Origin: Synergistetes bacterium JGI 0000079-D21
GTDB taxonomy: Bacteria; Synergistota; Synergistia; Synergistales; 79-D21
Reading direction: 5' to 3'
Assembly (NCBI GenBank): GCA_000402835.1
Contig: AQRZ01000050.1
Location: forward strand, 3,593 to 10,132
DNA length: 6,540 nt
Shown here: positions 1 through 5,381 of the stretch, piece after piece
Layout: each line of letters starts with the position of its first letter
Numbering within the stretch: the first letter of the stretch is position 1
Notes under the pieces: model-generated
The model's input: the letters and a program-made list of their open reading frames with translations, nothing else
Databases searched by the model: none
What the model was told of the DNA's origin: nothing
Position numbers and translations under genes: made by a program

Positions 1-1
1 C

Positions 2-331
2 GTCGAACCGCAAAGCGATGACTTGAGCTGGCTGCCGGGACATGGACCTGGAACGGGCAATCCGGGCGCACGCGTTTCCGGGTCCCTGGAGATCTCCGCG
101 CTGGAACCCTGCTGGATCCTTGTCACAAGGGAAGGCGAAACGCTTTTCCGAGGGACGCTGAAGAAGGGAGAAAGCCGGAGTTTCCCCTCCGACAAGGAAA
201 TCCGGGTTCGGTACGGCAAACCGGCGGGGGTGTCCGTCCGGTGGATGGGAAAGGATCTCGGCCGTCCTTCGACGCAGCAGAAGGTCGTGACGGTTCTCTA
301 CAAGCCGGATGGCTCGTTTACGGTCCGCTAG
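2..331 (+). CDS. rodZ: RodZ-like protein, C-terminal domain (5' end outside window)
   Basis: The reading frame is open from the left edge (first full codon at base 2) and stops with TAG at 329-331. About 109 residues are visible. A short Gly/Pro-rich linker is followed by a compact beta-rich domain containing LEISALEPCWILV, LFRGTLKKGE and VRYGKPAGVSVRWMGKDLG. This is the pattern of the DUF4115 domain at the periplasmic C-terminus of RodZ-type proteins, which normally carry a cytoplasmic helix-turn-helix and one membrane helix upstream. In the family RodZ links MreB to the cell-wall elongation machinery. The N-terminal domains lie off the window, so the assignment rests on this domain alone. 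rimO begins one base after the stop, which suggests a shared transcript and coupled translation. A TTG at 23 is in frame but is only an internal codon. Confidence 0.8.
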   Translation, partial: VEPQSDDLSWLPGHGPGTGNPGARVSGSLEISALEPCWILVTREGETLFRGTLKKGESRSFPSDKEIRVRYGKPAGVSVRWMGKDLGRPSTQQKVVTVLYKPDGSFTVR

Positions 332-332
332 G

Positions 333-1808
333 ATGCAGAAGGTTTTCCTGCTCAGCCTCGGCTGCGCCAAGAACCAGGTTGACAGCGAGCGTCTTGCCGC
401 AGCCCTCGAAGGCTGGGGGTACGAACTCGCGGAAAGTGTTGAAGAAGCCGGGGTTGCCATCGTCAACACCTGCGGTTTTATCCGGCCGGCAACCGAAGAG
501 AGCATCCGCGCCATCCTGCAGCTGGAAGGGCTGAAGGAGAAAGGGAGGCTTGAGCGGATCGGGGTTGTAGGCTGCCTCCTGAACCGTTACGGGGAGCAAC
601 TCAAAAAAGAGCTCCCATCCGTGGATTTTTGGGCGGAGGCCGAAGACTGGGGCCTGCTGGGAGAAATGCTTGCGGAGGGTGCCTCCTATTGCCCGGAACG
701 CAGGAAAGGGCTGCCGGGTTCTTCCCCCTGGAGCCGGTACCTGAAAATCGCTGAAGGCTGTGACAACCGGTGCTCGTATTGCACGATCCCTTCGATTCGC
801 GGAAGAATGCGCAGCCTTCCTCCGGATTTTCTCGCGAGAGAGGCCTTCGAGCTCGTACGGCAGGGGGCAAGGGAAATCTGCCTCGTGGCGCAGGACCTGA
901 CAGCCTGGGGCATGGACCTTTTCGGGAAGCGCTCGCTTCCGCTCCTTCTCCGGGAAGTCGAAGGAGCTGTTCCGGAGGGAACGTGGCTTCGCCTCCTGTA
1001 CCTTCACCCCTCGGGTATCGATGACGCGTTGCTCGAGCAGGTGCTGAACAGCAACCGCCTCCTGAGGTACCTCGATATCCCGGTCCAGCACGCGGATTCC
1101 GCCGTCCTGGCAAGGATGAACCGGGAGATCCCTCCGGATCGCCTGGAGGAAATTTTCTCGAGAATTCGCCAGGCGGACCCGGATTTTGCGCTTCGTACGA
1201 CGGTCATGGTCGGCCACCCGGGAGAAGACGAAGCCGCCTTCGGGAAATTGCTCGACTTTATGGCTTCGGTCCGCTTTGACCGGCTTGGGGCCTTCGAGTT
1301 CTCCCCGGAAGAAGGGACTGCATCCGCGACGTTTCGGGACAAAGTGCCGCAGAAAACGAAAAAGCGCCGCCTGGACAGGCTGATGCGCCTCCAGGAGGAA
1401 ATTTCCCTGGAAAGGCCAAGCAGGTGCTTCCAAAGCGATTCCCTCCTGGAAGTCGCATATAGGAGGGAAGAAGCCAAAACACGGTCAGGGGGTTCCAATC
1501 CCCCTCCCAGGTTCCTCAACGCTTCCGGGGCAAAGGCTCCCCTGCGAACTTCCCGGCGACATTCCAGAGCAGCTTCGATCCCTCTCATGGCGACCCAGCC
1601 TTCCCAGTGGTTCCACGAACCTTTCGAATCATACCACCGTTGTCCTCCGATCGTTCCGGCCCGCAAGGCGGGCCTAGAAAAAACGACGGGGGAGCGAGGG
1701 TCTCCCCCCACTCCCCTCGGTTTCGGCTTGGTAGAACGGGCTAGTCCCTGCGCCCCCCGATCATGCCCCGCAGGAGAAGGAGGCGGAAAAGCTGGGCGAC
1801 CGCCATGA
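333..1808 (+). CDS. rimO: Ribosomal protein S12 methylthiotransferase RimO, lacking its TRAM domain (3' part replaced)
   Basis: RimO is a radical-SAM enzyme that methylthiolates an aspartate of ribosomal protein S12. The start is ATG 333, one base after the rodZ stop. An ATG at 309 would add eight residues with no family match or ribosome site. Residues 1-120 form the N-terminal MTTase domain, with cluster cysteines C11, C47 and C81. The radical-SAM motif is C143-DNR-C147-SY-C150, followed by TIPSIRGR. Further family motifs (DIPVQHAD, RTTVMVGHPGE) continue to LMRLQEEISLER at about residue 361 (base 1415). A normal RimO of about 430-450 residues would then have a TRAM domain. Here similarity ends, and the frame runs on through 130 low-complexity, Pro/Arg/Ser-rich residues to TGA 1806-1808, inside the opposing peptidase gene. 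That tail is antisense to an rsmB fragment and looks like read-through rather than real protein. The gene is probably non-functional or an assembly chimera. Confidence 0.88.
   Translation: MQKVFLLSLGCAKNQVDSERLAAALEGWGYELAESVEEAGVAIVNTCGFIRPATEESIRAILQLEGLKEKGRLERIGVVGCLLNRYGEQLKKELPSVDFWAEAEDWGLLGEMLAEGASYCPERRKGLPGSSPWSRYLKIAEGCDNRCSYCTIPSIRGRMRSLPPDFLAREAFELVRQGAREICLVAQDLTAWGMDLFGKRSLPLLLREVEGAVPEGTWLRLLYLHPSGIDDALLEQVLNSNRLLRYLDIPVQHADSAVLARMNREIPPDRLEEIFSRIRQADPDFALRTTVMVGHPGEDEAAFGKLLDFMASVRFDRLGAFEFSPEEGTASATFRDKVPQKTKKRRLDRLMRLQEEISLERPSRCFQSDSLLEVAYRREEAKTRSGGSNPPPRFLNASGAKAPLRTSRRHSRAASIPLMATQPSQWFHEPFESYHRCPPIVPARKAGLEKTTGERGSPPTPLGFGLVERASPCAPRSCPAGEGGGKAGRPP
1410..1426. other. 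Junction where rimO (+) and rsmB (-) are both cut
   Basis: Reading rightward on the + strand, RimO similarity ends at about 1412-1418. Reading leftward on the minus strand, RsmB similarity ends at about 1418-1424. No spacer is left between them, so one breakpoint truncates both genes tail-to-tail. Nested palindromes lie immediately to the left (GGAAATTTCC at 1397-1406, and TTTCC-CT-GGAAA at 1402-1413). An inverted pair CTTCCA/TGGAAG (about 1428-1452) lies to the right. This could be a real inversion breakpoint or a misjoined contig; the sequence alone cannot separate the two. Confidence 0.6.
1418..1588 (-). pseudogene. rsmB: N-terminal fragment of RsmB/Sun-type 16S rRNA m5C methyltransferase
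   Basis: Starting at ATG 1588, the minus strand encodes about 57 residues resembling the NusB-like N-terminal domain of RsmB, which precedes the SAM-dependent methyltransferase domain. The pattern is an AAL..REV..GAFA.EAL segment, then LEPPDRVLASSLLYATSRR and LWKHLL, matching the family's 'L-x-P-x-D-R-x-L-A-x-x-L-x-Y-G-x-x-R' signature. After about 1418 the frame stays open to a stop near 1004, but that part is only the antisense of rimO. The rest of the NusB-like domain and the whole catalytic domain are therefore missing. A GGAAGG ribosome site lies about 10 bases before the ATG. Context supports the call: in many Firmicutes, and as I recall other anaerobes, a YugP-type zinc peptidase sits just upstream of rsmB in the same direction, as here. 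No database comparison was possible. Confidence 0.65.
1628..1636 (-). promoter_or_regulatory. Extended -10 promoter for the rsmB fragment
   Basis: The minus strand reads TGG-TATGAT, an extended -10 element. Its -10 hexamer is at 1633-1628 and the TG dinucleotide at 1636-1635. The rsmB-like ATG lies about 40 bases further on. No good -35 element is seen. It follows the terminator of the peptidase gene, which fits a separate transcript for rsmB. Confidence 0.4.
1658..1674. repeat. Perfect inverted repeat in rsmB leader
   Basis: GGCCCGC (1658-1664) and GCGGGCC (1668-1674) are separated by AAG, giving a perfect 7-bp stem. On the minus strand a T-run precedes the stem and on the plus strand an A-run follows it, so this hairpin by itself is not an intrinsic terminator in either direction. 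It lies between the peptidase terminator and the candidate rsmB promoter. Confidence 0.5.
1678..1708 (-). terminator. Probable intrinsic terminator of the zinc metallopeptidase gene
   Basis: On the minus strand, GGGGGAG and CTCCCCC (1708-1702 and 1694-1688) form a 7-bp GC-rich stem with a 7-base loop. A 4-base spacer follows, then six Ts (1683-1678). It begins about 30 bases after the peptidase stop codon. The spacer between stem and T-run is longer than ideal, so termination may be incomplete. Confidence 0.55.
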
Positions 1809-2436
1809 CTGCCGCTGCCACGTAGGTCAAAGCCGCTGCACGAAGAACCGCCCTTGCCCCGCCGATCTCGTCCATGTCTAGGGTTCCGGTATCGGCCAGG
1901 AGACGAAGGGCCCGGGCGGAGGCATCGAACTCCACCGGCAGCGTCACGAGGTGGAAGACAATCACGCCCAGGAAGAAAAGGATCCCCAGGTCCATCAGGA
2001 AAGGGGTCCTCATCAACAGGCCGATGAAGAACAGCGGGAAGGCAAGCCACGAAGTCAGGCTTGCGACGGGTACGATCGCATTCCGCAAACGGATCGGCAC
2101 GTAATCCTCCGCGTCCTGGATCGCGTGCCCTACTTCGTGGGCGGCAATCCCGATTGCCGCCAGGCTCGAGCTCGAGTAAACCCCTTCCGACAAGCGCAGC
2201 ACCTTGGACCGGGGATCGTAATGATCCGTCAGGTTTCCTGGGACCCGCTCAATCCGGATCGCGGAAAGACCGAACCGGTCCATGATCGCCCTCGCCACGT
2301 CGCACGCCCGGACTCCCCTGCGAGAGGGGACCTGGCTGTATGTCGCAAAGGCCCCCTGGACCTTTGCCTGGGCCCACAAGCCGAGCAACAGGGCAGGGAT
2401 GAGGAGCACAAATGTCGGATCGAACAAAGGGAACAT
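1741..2436 (-). CDS. Membrane zinc metallopeptidase, YugP family
   Basis: This 231-residue protein starts at ATG 2436, 10 bases after a GGAGG ribosome site (2451-2447). An upstream in-frame start at 2481 would add 15 non-hydrophobic residues before the first membrane helix and is disfavoured. A hydrophobic segment covers residues 5-23. The zinc-binding HEVGH motif is at 100-104 (H100, E101, H104). Further hydrophobic stretches cover about 121-141, 147-167 and 202-222. The family signature LPVEFDASARA (166-176) supplies E169 as the probable third ligand. Length and layout match the roughly 225-residue YugP-type integral membrane peptidases (Zn_peptidase_2). Their substrate is not well established, and nothing here identifies one. 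The gene has its own promoter (2494-2522) and a terminator at 1678-1708, and the rsmB-like start follows downstream in the same direction. Confidence 0.9.
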   Translation of the reverse strand: MFPLFDPTFVLLIPALLLGLWAQAKVQGAFATYSQVPSRRGVRACDVARAIMDRFGLSAIRIERVPGNLTDHYDPRSKVLRLSEGVYSSSSLAAIGIAAHEVGHAIQDAEDYVPIRLRNAIVPVASLTSWLAFPLFFIGLLMRTPFLMDLGILFFLGVIVFHLVTLPVEFDASARALRLLADTGTLDMDEIGGARAVLRAAALTYVAAAVMAVAQLFRLLLLRGMIGGRRD

Positions 2437-2493
2437 GCTTCGCAAACCTCCTCTGTGGTGCGGATCAGGATCTTCCCGCAACCTTCGATTCGG

Positions 2494-2522
2494 ATTTTAC
2501 ACGACCGGCCGGCAAAAGGCAA
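2494..2522 (-). promoter_or_regulatory. Sigma-70-type promoter of the zinc metallopeptidase gene
   Basis: On the minus strand, TTGCCT (2522-2517) and TAAAAT (2499-2494) are separated by exactly 17 bases. Transcription would start near 2487, giving a leader of about 50 bases before ATG 2436. This element falls in the 99-base gap after the aminotransferase gene, so the peptidase can be transcribed independently. Confidence 0.6.
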
Positions 2523-2535
2523 GATTGGTCAAATA

Positions 2536-3672
2536 TTAGTGGCGATAGAACTCCGCCATCGAGGATACGAGCCATTCCTGCTCTTCCGCCTTCAGTTCCG
2601 GGAATATGGGAAGCGCGAGGCACTCGCGGCTAAGCGCCTCGGCCTGCGGGAAATCCCCCTCGGCGTAACCCAGGTCCGAGAAGCAGGGCTGCAGGTGGAG
2701 GCAAAGCGGGTAGTAGATCCTCGTACTGATGCCTTCCGATTCCAGGAAGGCCTGAAGCGCATCCCGGTTCCGGCAGCGGACGACATACTGGTGGTAGATG
2801 TGCGTGTTTCCCGCTGCCTCGACAGGCGGAAGGACCTGTTCCTGAAGGCCGTATTCGCGGAACAGCAGGGCGTACCGCGCGGCAGCCTGTCTCCGTTCCT
2901 CGTTCCACTCCTGCAGGTGACGTAGACGGACCCGAAGGATCGCCGCCTGGATCTCGTCGAGCCGGCTGTTGATCCCCACGGTGTCGTGGAAGTAGGTTTC
3001 CGTGGATCCGTGGACACGGAGACTCTTCAGGCTCTTCGCCAGGTCCTCTTTCGTCGAGGTGACCATGCCTCCGTCCCCGTAGGCCCCGAGGTTCTTGGTC
3101 GGGAAGAACGAGATGCAGCCCAGGTCACCTACCGCTCCAGCCCGGTAGATCCTGTCGCCGACTTGCCGGCAGGCGCCGAAGGCCTGGGCGGTATCCTCCA
3201 CCATGGCAATCCCTCTCTTTCCCAGTTCGGGAAGAAGCTCTTCCACGGGGACCATTTGCCCGAAAAGGTGGACGGGGATCACCGCCCTGGTTTTGGGGGT
3301 GATGCTCTCGAGCACCTGGCCGATGTCCATGTTGTAGGTTCCCGGATCGATGTCGACGAAGACCGGCCTCGCTCCGACCCGGGTGATGCAGCTCGCGGTG
3401 GCGAAGAAGCTGTAGGGGGTCGTGATGACCTCGTCTCCCGGGCCGACCTTCAGGGCCATTAGGGCAAGGACAAGCGCATCCGTTCCGGAGGCACAGGCGA
3501 TCGCATGGGGAACCCCCAGCGTACGGGCGACTTCTTCTTCGAAAGCCCGGACTTCGGGGCCCAGGATGAAATGCTGGCTTTCGAGAACCTTGTCCACGGC
3601 TTGGCGGATCTCATCTCTCACGCGGTCGTAATTGCGTTTCAGGTCAAGGGTCGGTAATCTGCGAGCGGGCAT
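2536..3672 (-). CDS. DegT/DnrJ/EryC1/StrS family PLP-dependent sugar aminotransferase
   Basis: This 378-residue protein is a typical full length for the family, which moves an amino group (usually from glutamate) to nucleotide-linked keto-sugars for surface polysaccharide, glycan or antibiotic sugars. Visible motifs in order: SGTDAL (62-67, cofactor phosphate region), TTPYSFFATAS (84-94), VEDTAQAFGA (158-167, with D160 near the PLP ring nitrogen and Q163), SFFPTKNLGAYGDGG (188-202, with K193 the PLP Schiff-base lysine), and NSRLDEIQAA (235-244). The start is ATG 3672, with AGGAGG (3685-3680) seven bases upstream. The gene has its own promoter (3714-3722). No other sugar-nucleotide gene is in view, so the sugar substrate cannot be named; WbpE-like 3-amino-sugar formation is one possibility. 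All catalytic residues are present, so the enzyme looks active. Confidence 0.92.
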   Translation of the reverse strand: MPARRLPTLDLKRNYDRVRDEIRQAVDKVLESQHFILGPEVRAFEEEVARTLGVPHAIACASGTDALVLALMALKVGPGDEVITTPYSFFATASCITRVGARPVFVDIDPGTYNMDIGQVLESITPKTRAVIPVHLFGQMVPVEELLPELGKRGIAMVEDTAQAFGACRQVGDRIYRAGAVGDLGCISFFPTKNLGAYGDGGMVTSTKEDLAKSLKSLRVHGSTETYFHDTVGINSRLDEIQAAILRVRLRHLQEWNEERRQAAARYALLFREYGLQEQVLPPVEAAGNTHIYHQYVVRCRNRDALQAFLESEGISTRIYYPLCLHLQPCFSDLGYAEGDFPQAEALSRECLALPIFPELKAEEQEWLVSSMAEFYRH

Positions 3673-3695
3673 GAAAAACCCTCCTAAATTGTGAA

Positions 3696-3744
3696 CGGGA
3701 TTTGAACACCGGGATTATACCAACTCATGGGTTAATCCGGGATT
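3696..3744. repeat. Three CGGGATT direct repeats spaced in multiples of 14 bp
   Basis: CGGGATT occurs at 3696-3702, 3710-3716 and 3738-3744, giving start-to-start spacings of 14 and 28 bases. The second copy overlaps the -10 box of the aminotransferase promoter and the third lies upstream of it. This could be a regulator-binding array, but the units are only 7 bases long and chance is not excluded. Confidence 0.35.
3714..3722 (-). promoter_or_regulatory. Extended -10 promoter of the DegT aminotransferase gene
   Basis: The minus strand reads TGG-TATAAT, a consensus -10 hexamer (3719-3714) preceded by the extended TG element (3722-3721). No good -35 is found 16-18 bases upstream, as is common for extended -10 promoters. 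The predicted leader is about 35 bases and contains the AGGAGG ribosome site. Confidence 0.6.
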
Positions 3745-3778
3745 TTTTCGTTCTTTCTTTCGCAATCGGGTTCTTCCG

Positions 3779-3802
3779 AAAAAAAGAGCCCCTCGGGGGC
3801 TC
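3779..3802 (-). terminator. Rho-independent terminator of the GntR regulator gene
   Basis: On the minus strand, GAGCCCC (3802-3796), a 3-base loop and GGGGCTC (3792-3786) form a perfect 7-bp stem, followed directly by seven Ts (3785-3779). It starts about 20 bases after the regulator's stop codon and separates that gene from the aminotransferase promoter. Confidence 0.9.
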
Positions 3803-3821
3803 CTGCCGGGGGCGGTCGTTT

Positions 3822-4487
3822 TCAGAATTCTTCCGCTTCCCTTGGCGGCTGGAGGTCTTCCATCGAAAACCGGAGGTGCTCCCGCATGAGGGCCTCCGCC
3901 TTCTCCGGCGACCTTTCGGCCAGCGCCGCAATGATGGCTCGGTGCTGCGGGATGCTCGGGTTGGTCTCGATGTTGTAGAACGGGTCGTAGAAAACGATGT
4001 AGACGTTCGTCCGGGCCAGGATGTTTTCCACGTATTCCGCCAGGATCCGGTTTCCGCTTGATTCGGCAATGGTTCGGTGGAAGTTTTCGTTCACTTCCAG
4101 GTAGAGTTCCAGGTTCTTTTCATGAAACGCCCGCTCCTCTTCGAGAACCGCGTCTTCCAGCCTTCGCAGCTGGCGTTCCGTGATCCGCTCGGCGGCCAGC
4201 CGAATGGCCAGGCACTCCAGGTGCTCACGCAGGATGTAGGCGTTTTCCATTTCCTTCTGGCTGGGGCAGGCAAGGCGGGCCCCGCTGTTCGGGATGATGG
4301 TGACCAGCCCCTCGCTGGCGAGGCGTCTCAAGGCTTCCCGGACAGGCGTCCGGCTGACCCCCATCTGAACCGCGATGTTCACCTCCGGCAGGCGCTGTCC
4401 GGGCTGCAGCTGCTTGGTGATGATGCGGTGCCTCAAATCCTGGTAGACATAGTCTGCCGACGTGGTATAGAAGCGCGCCTCTCTCAT
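3822..4487 (-). CDS. GntR-family transcriptional regulator, FadR/FCD subfamily
   Basis: This 221-residue protein has the usual length for the subfamily. Residues 10-75 form the GntR winged helix-turn-helix: YQDLRHRIITKQLQPGQRLPE, then MGVSRTPVREALRRLASEGLV with the DNA-recognition helix, then the wing NSGARLA. Residues 80-210 form the all-helical FCD effector domain. H137 (NFHRTI), H182 (QHRAII) and H204 (REHLRF) match the metal-binding histidines. The fourth ligand, usually Asp four residues before the first His, is N133 here. Such proteins generally repress small-molecule catabolic or transport genes and are released by carboxylate ligands; the ligand is not deducible here. The start is ATG 4487, with an AGGGGG ribosome site about 11 bases upstream. 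The gene has its own promoter and terminator and is divergent from the small membrane-protein gene. An inverted repeat around its promoter suggests autoregulation. Confidence 0.92.
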   Translation of the reverse strand: MREARFYTTSADYVYQDLRHRIITKQLQPGQRLPEVNIAVQMGVSRTPVREALRRLASEGLVTIIPNSGARLACPSQKEMENAYILREHLECLAIRLAAERITERQLRRLEDAVLEEERAFHEKNLELYLEVNENFHRTIAESSGNRILAEYVENILARTNVYIVFYDPFYNIETNPSIPQHRAIIAALAERSPEKAEALMREHLRFSMEDLQPPREAEEF

Positions 4488-4540
4488 CGATCCACGGACC
4501 CCCTATCATCCTGCATACCGTTCTGTTTTGTACCACTTGG

Positions 4541-4570
4541 GTGCAATCTTATCACGCGGTTAGGTTGCAC
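4541..4570. promoter_or_regulatory. Candidate GntR operator (inverted repeat GTGCAA/TTGCAC)
   Basis: GTGCAA (4541-4546) and TTGCAC (4565-4570) are exact inverted 6-mers 18 bases apart. The first touches the -10 box of the minus-strand gntR promoter and the second overlaps its -35 box. Both arms have a TTTTGT sequence a few bases outward, at slightly different distances. The placement would let a dimeric regulator block its own promoter, and possibly the divergent one. Assignment of this regulator to this site is inference. Confidence 0.4.
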
Positions 4571-4574
4571 ACAA
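4546..4574 (-). promoter_or_regulatory. Sigma-70-type promoter of the gntR gene
   Basis: On the minus strand, TTGTGT (4574-4569) and TAAGAT (4551-4546) are 17 bases apart. The -10 is preceded by TGA, an extended -10 element. Transcription would begin near 4539, giving a leader of about 50 bases. Confidence 0.55.
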
Positions 4575-4596
4575 CAAAAGTCTTCCCCGGTTCGTT

Positions 4597-4602
4597 TATA
4601 CT
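4597..4602 (+). promoter_or_regulatory. -10 element TATACT upstream of small membrane protein gene
   Basis: TATACT (4597-4602) is five of six to the -10 consensus and would place the transcript start near 4609, about 36 bases before the GTG start at 4645. No convincing -35 lies 16-18 bases upstream, so the promoter may be weak or activator-dependent. Confidence 0.4.
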
Positions 4603-4632
4603 GTTTCAGGAACAAACGCATCCGCTATGCCT

Positions 4633-4637
4633 GGAGG
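4633..4637 (+). promoter_or_regulatory. Ribosome binding site selecting GTG 4645
   Basis: GGAGG lies seven bases before GTG 4645, an ideal distance. The upstream in-frame ATG at 4627 has no ribosome site of its own, and its codons span this GGAGG, so the GTG is the better start. Confidence 0.7.
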
Positions 4638-4644
4638 ATTTCGG

Positions 4645-4860
4645 GTGAGAATTCTGACCTTGTTCTTTTCCATCGTGACCCTCGCCAGTTTTGGCAGGGC
4701 CCTTGCGGGGTTCGGCGGGTTCCTTTTCGGGAGGGGCCGGGTCGACTACATCGTCCAGGGACTGGCGCTTGGTTTCGTATGCACCTTGGCCGCCTTCTGG
4801 ACCTGGAGGCGCTACCTGAAGGAGATCAATTCCGCCGGGAAGACCGACGGTCAGGAGTGA
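4645..4860 (+). CDS. Small two-helix membrane protein, function unknown
   Basis: I do not recognise a family. From GTG 4645 the product is 71 residues; an ATG at 4627 would make it 77. Two hydrophobic stretches are visible, about residues 3-27 (starting RILTLFFSIVTLASF) and 34-53 (VDYIVQGLALGFVCTLAAF). They are joined by a short basic glycine-rich turn and followed by a charged tail (WRRYLKEINSAGKTDGQE). By the positive-inside rule the Arg/Lys-rich tail is probably cytoplasmic. The ribosome site and -10 box support a real gene. It is divergent from gntR and converges on citX, with the last 10 bases (4851-4860) shared by both stop regions. A role linked to either neighbour is possible but unsupported. 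Confidence 0.65.
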   Translation: MRILTLFFSIVTLASFGRALAGFGGFLFGRGRVDYIVQGLALGFVCTLAAFWTWRRYLKEINSAGKTDGQE

Positions 4861-5381
4861 ACGGTGGGGATTTCCTCCCCGGCGCATTTCCCGATCAGTT
4901 CCTCGACGATTTCCCTCAGCGCGCGCCTGTCGTGCCGGCCTTCACGGTTGCAGGCCTTGGCTTCCTCGCCGCAAAGGAGGCATGTCCTGGGGGGTAGTCC
5001 AAGAGCCTCGCGACCGATATTCCCCGACTGAACCCGGACATCCAGGTCCAGGGCCCTTCCCCAGGAAAGAGCCTCTTCCAGGGCAAGGCATTCCTGCTTG
5101 AGGCGAACCGGATCCGCCTCCGGCAGCACGCCGATCAGGAGAGCATAGCCGGCCCCGTTCAGGAGGCCGACTTCCGCGCCGATCCCCCACCCGAGGGAAA
5201 GGCACCGTTGTCGAACCAGCCAAGCGGTCCTCTCGACGCAGAAGAGGTCGTTCCTGAGCCTTTTCGGGAAACCCGGGATGTTCAGGGAAACCTGGACCAC
5301 GGTCAAGCCGGCTTTCAAAAACCTGGCTTGCGTCCTGGACCTCCCTTCCCTTCCCTCGAGCACCTCCCCGAGAATCTTCAT
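4851..5381 (-). CDS. citX: CitX-type apo-citrate lyase phosphoribosyl-dephospho-CoA transferase
   Basis: CitX transfers the phosphoribosyl-dephospho-CoA prosthetic group to the acyl carrier subunit (CitD) of citrate lyase, activating that enzyme for anaerobic citrate cleavage. The product is 176 residues, against about 180 for characterised CitX. Visible family features are VSLNIPG (31-37), the acidic RALDLDV motif (109-115), and the signature GREALGLPPRTCLLCGEEA (123-141) followed by C144 and H150. The start ATG 5381 overlaps the stop of the upstream MocR-type gene by one base (TGATG), so translation is probably coupled. An in-frame start 33 bases upstream, inside the neighbour, would add 11 residues and is less likely. 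No citrate lyase subunit gene is in the window; citD/E/F would be expected elsewhere in the genome. The 3' end overlaps the convergent small gene by 10 bases. Confidence 0.87.
   Translation of the reverse strand: MKILGEVLEGREGRSRTQARFLKAGLTVVQVSLNIPGFPKRLRNDLFCVERTAWLVRQRCLSLGWGIGAEVGLLNGAGYALLIGVLPEADPVRLKQECLALEEALSWGRALDLDVRVQSGNIGREALGLPPRTCLLCGEEAKACNREGRHDRRALREIVEELIGKCAGEEIPTVHS

Noticed and set aside
601..1113. Minus-strand open frame inside rimO
   Set aside because: Gly/Pro/Arg-rich composition typical of a shadow frame in GC-rich DNA.
318..1433. Long minus-strand open frame opposite rimO
   Set aside because: It is antisense to well-matched RimO codons and shows no recognisable domain or ribosome site.
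1445..1512. tRNA-like T-arm (GGGGG-TTCCAAT-CCCCC) with a partly pairing acceptor-like stem
   Set aside because: No D-arm or anticodon arm can be formed at the right distances. The same bases are explained as coding sequence of the rsmB fragment on the minus strand.
1416..1808. RimO reading frame continuing as a 130-residue C-terminal extension
   Set aside because: The residues are low-complexity, unlike a TRAM domain, antisense to the rsmB start, and run into the opposing peptidase gene. The open frame is a by-product of high GC.
1951..2925. Long plus-strand open frame opposite the peptidase and aminotransferase genes
   Set aside because: It spans two clearly identified minus-strand genes plus their promoter region and encodes no recognisable protein.
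2986..3462. Plus-strand open frame opposite the DegT aminotransferase
   Set aside because: It is antisense to the conserved PLP-binding core and has no recognisable motif.
4866..4880. GGGGA/TCCCC hairpin near the citX 3' end as a terminator
   Set aside because: Only a 5-bp stem, inside the citX coding region, with no T-run in either direction.
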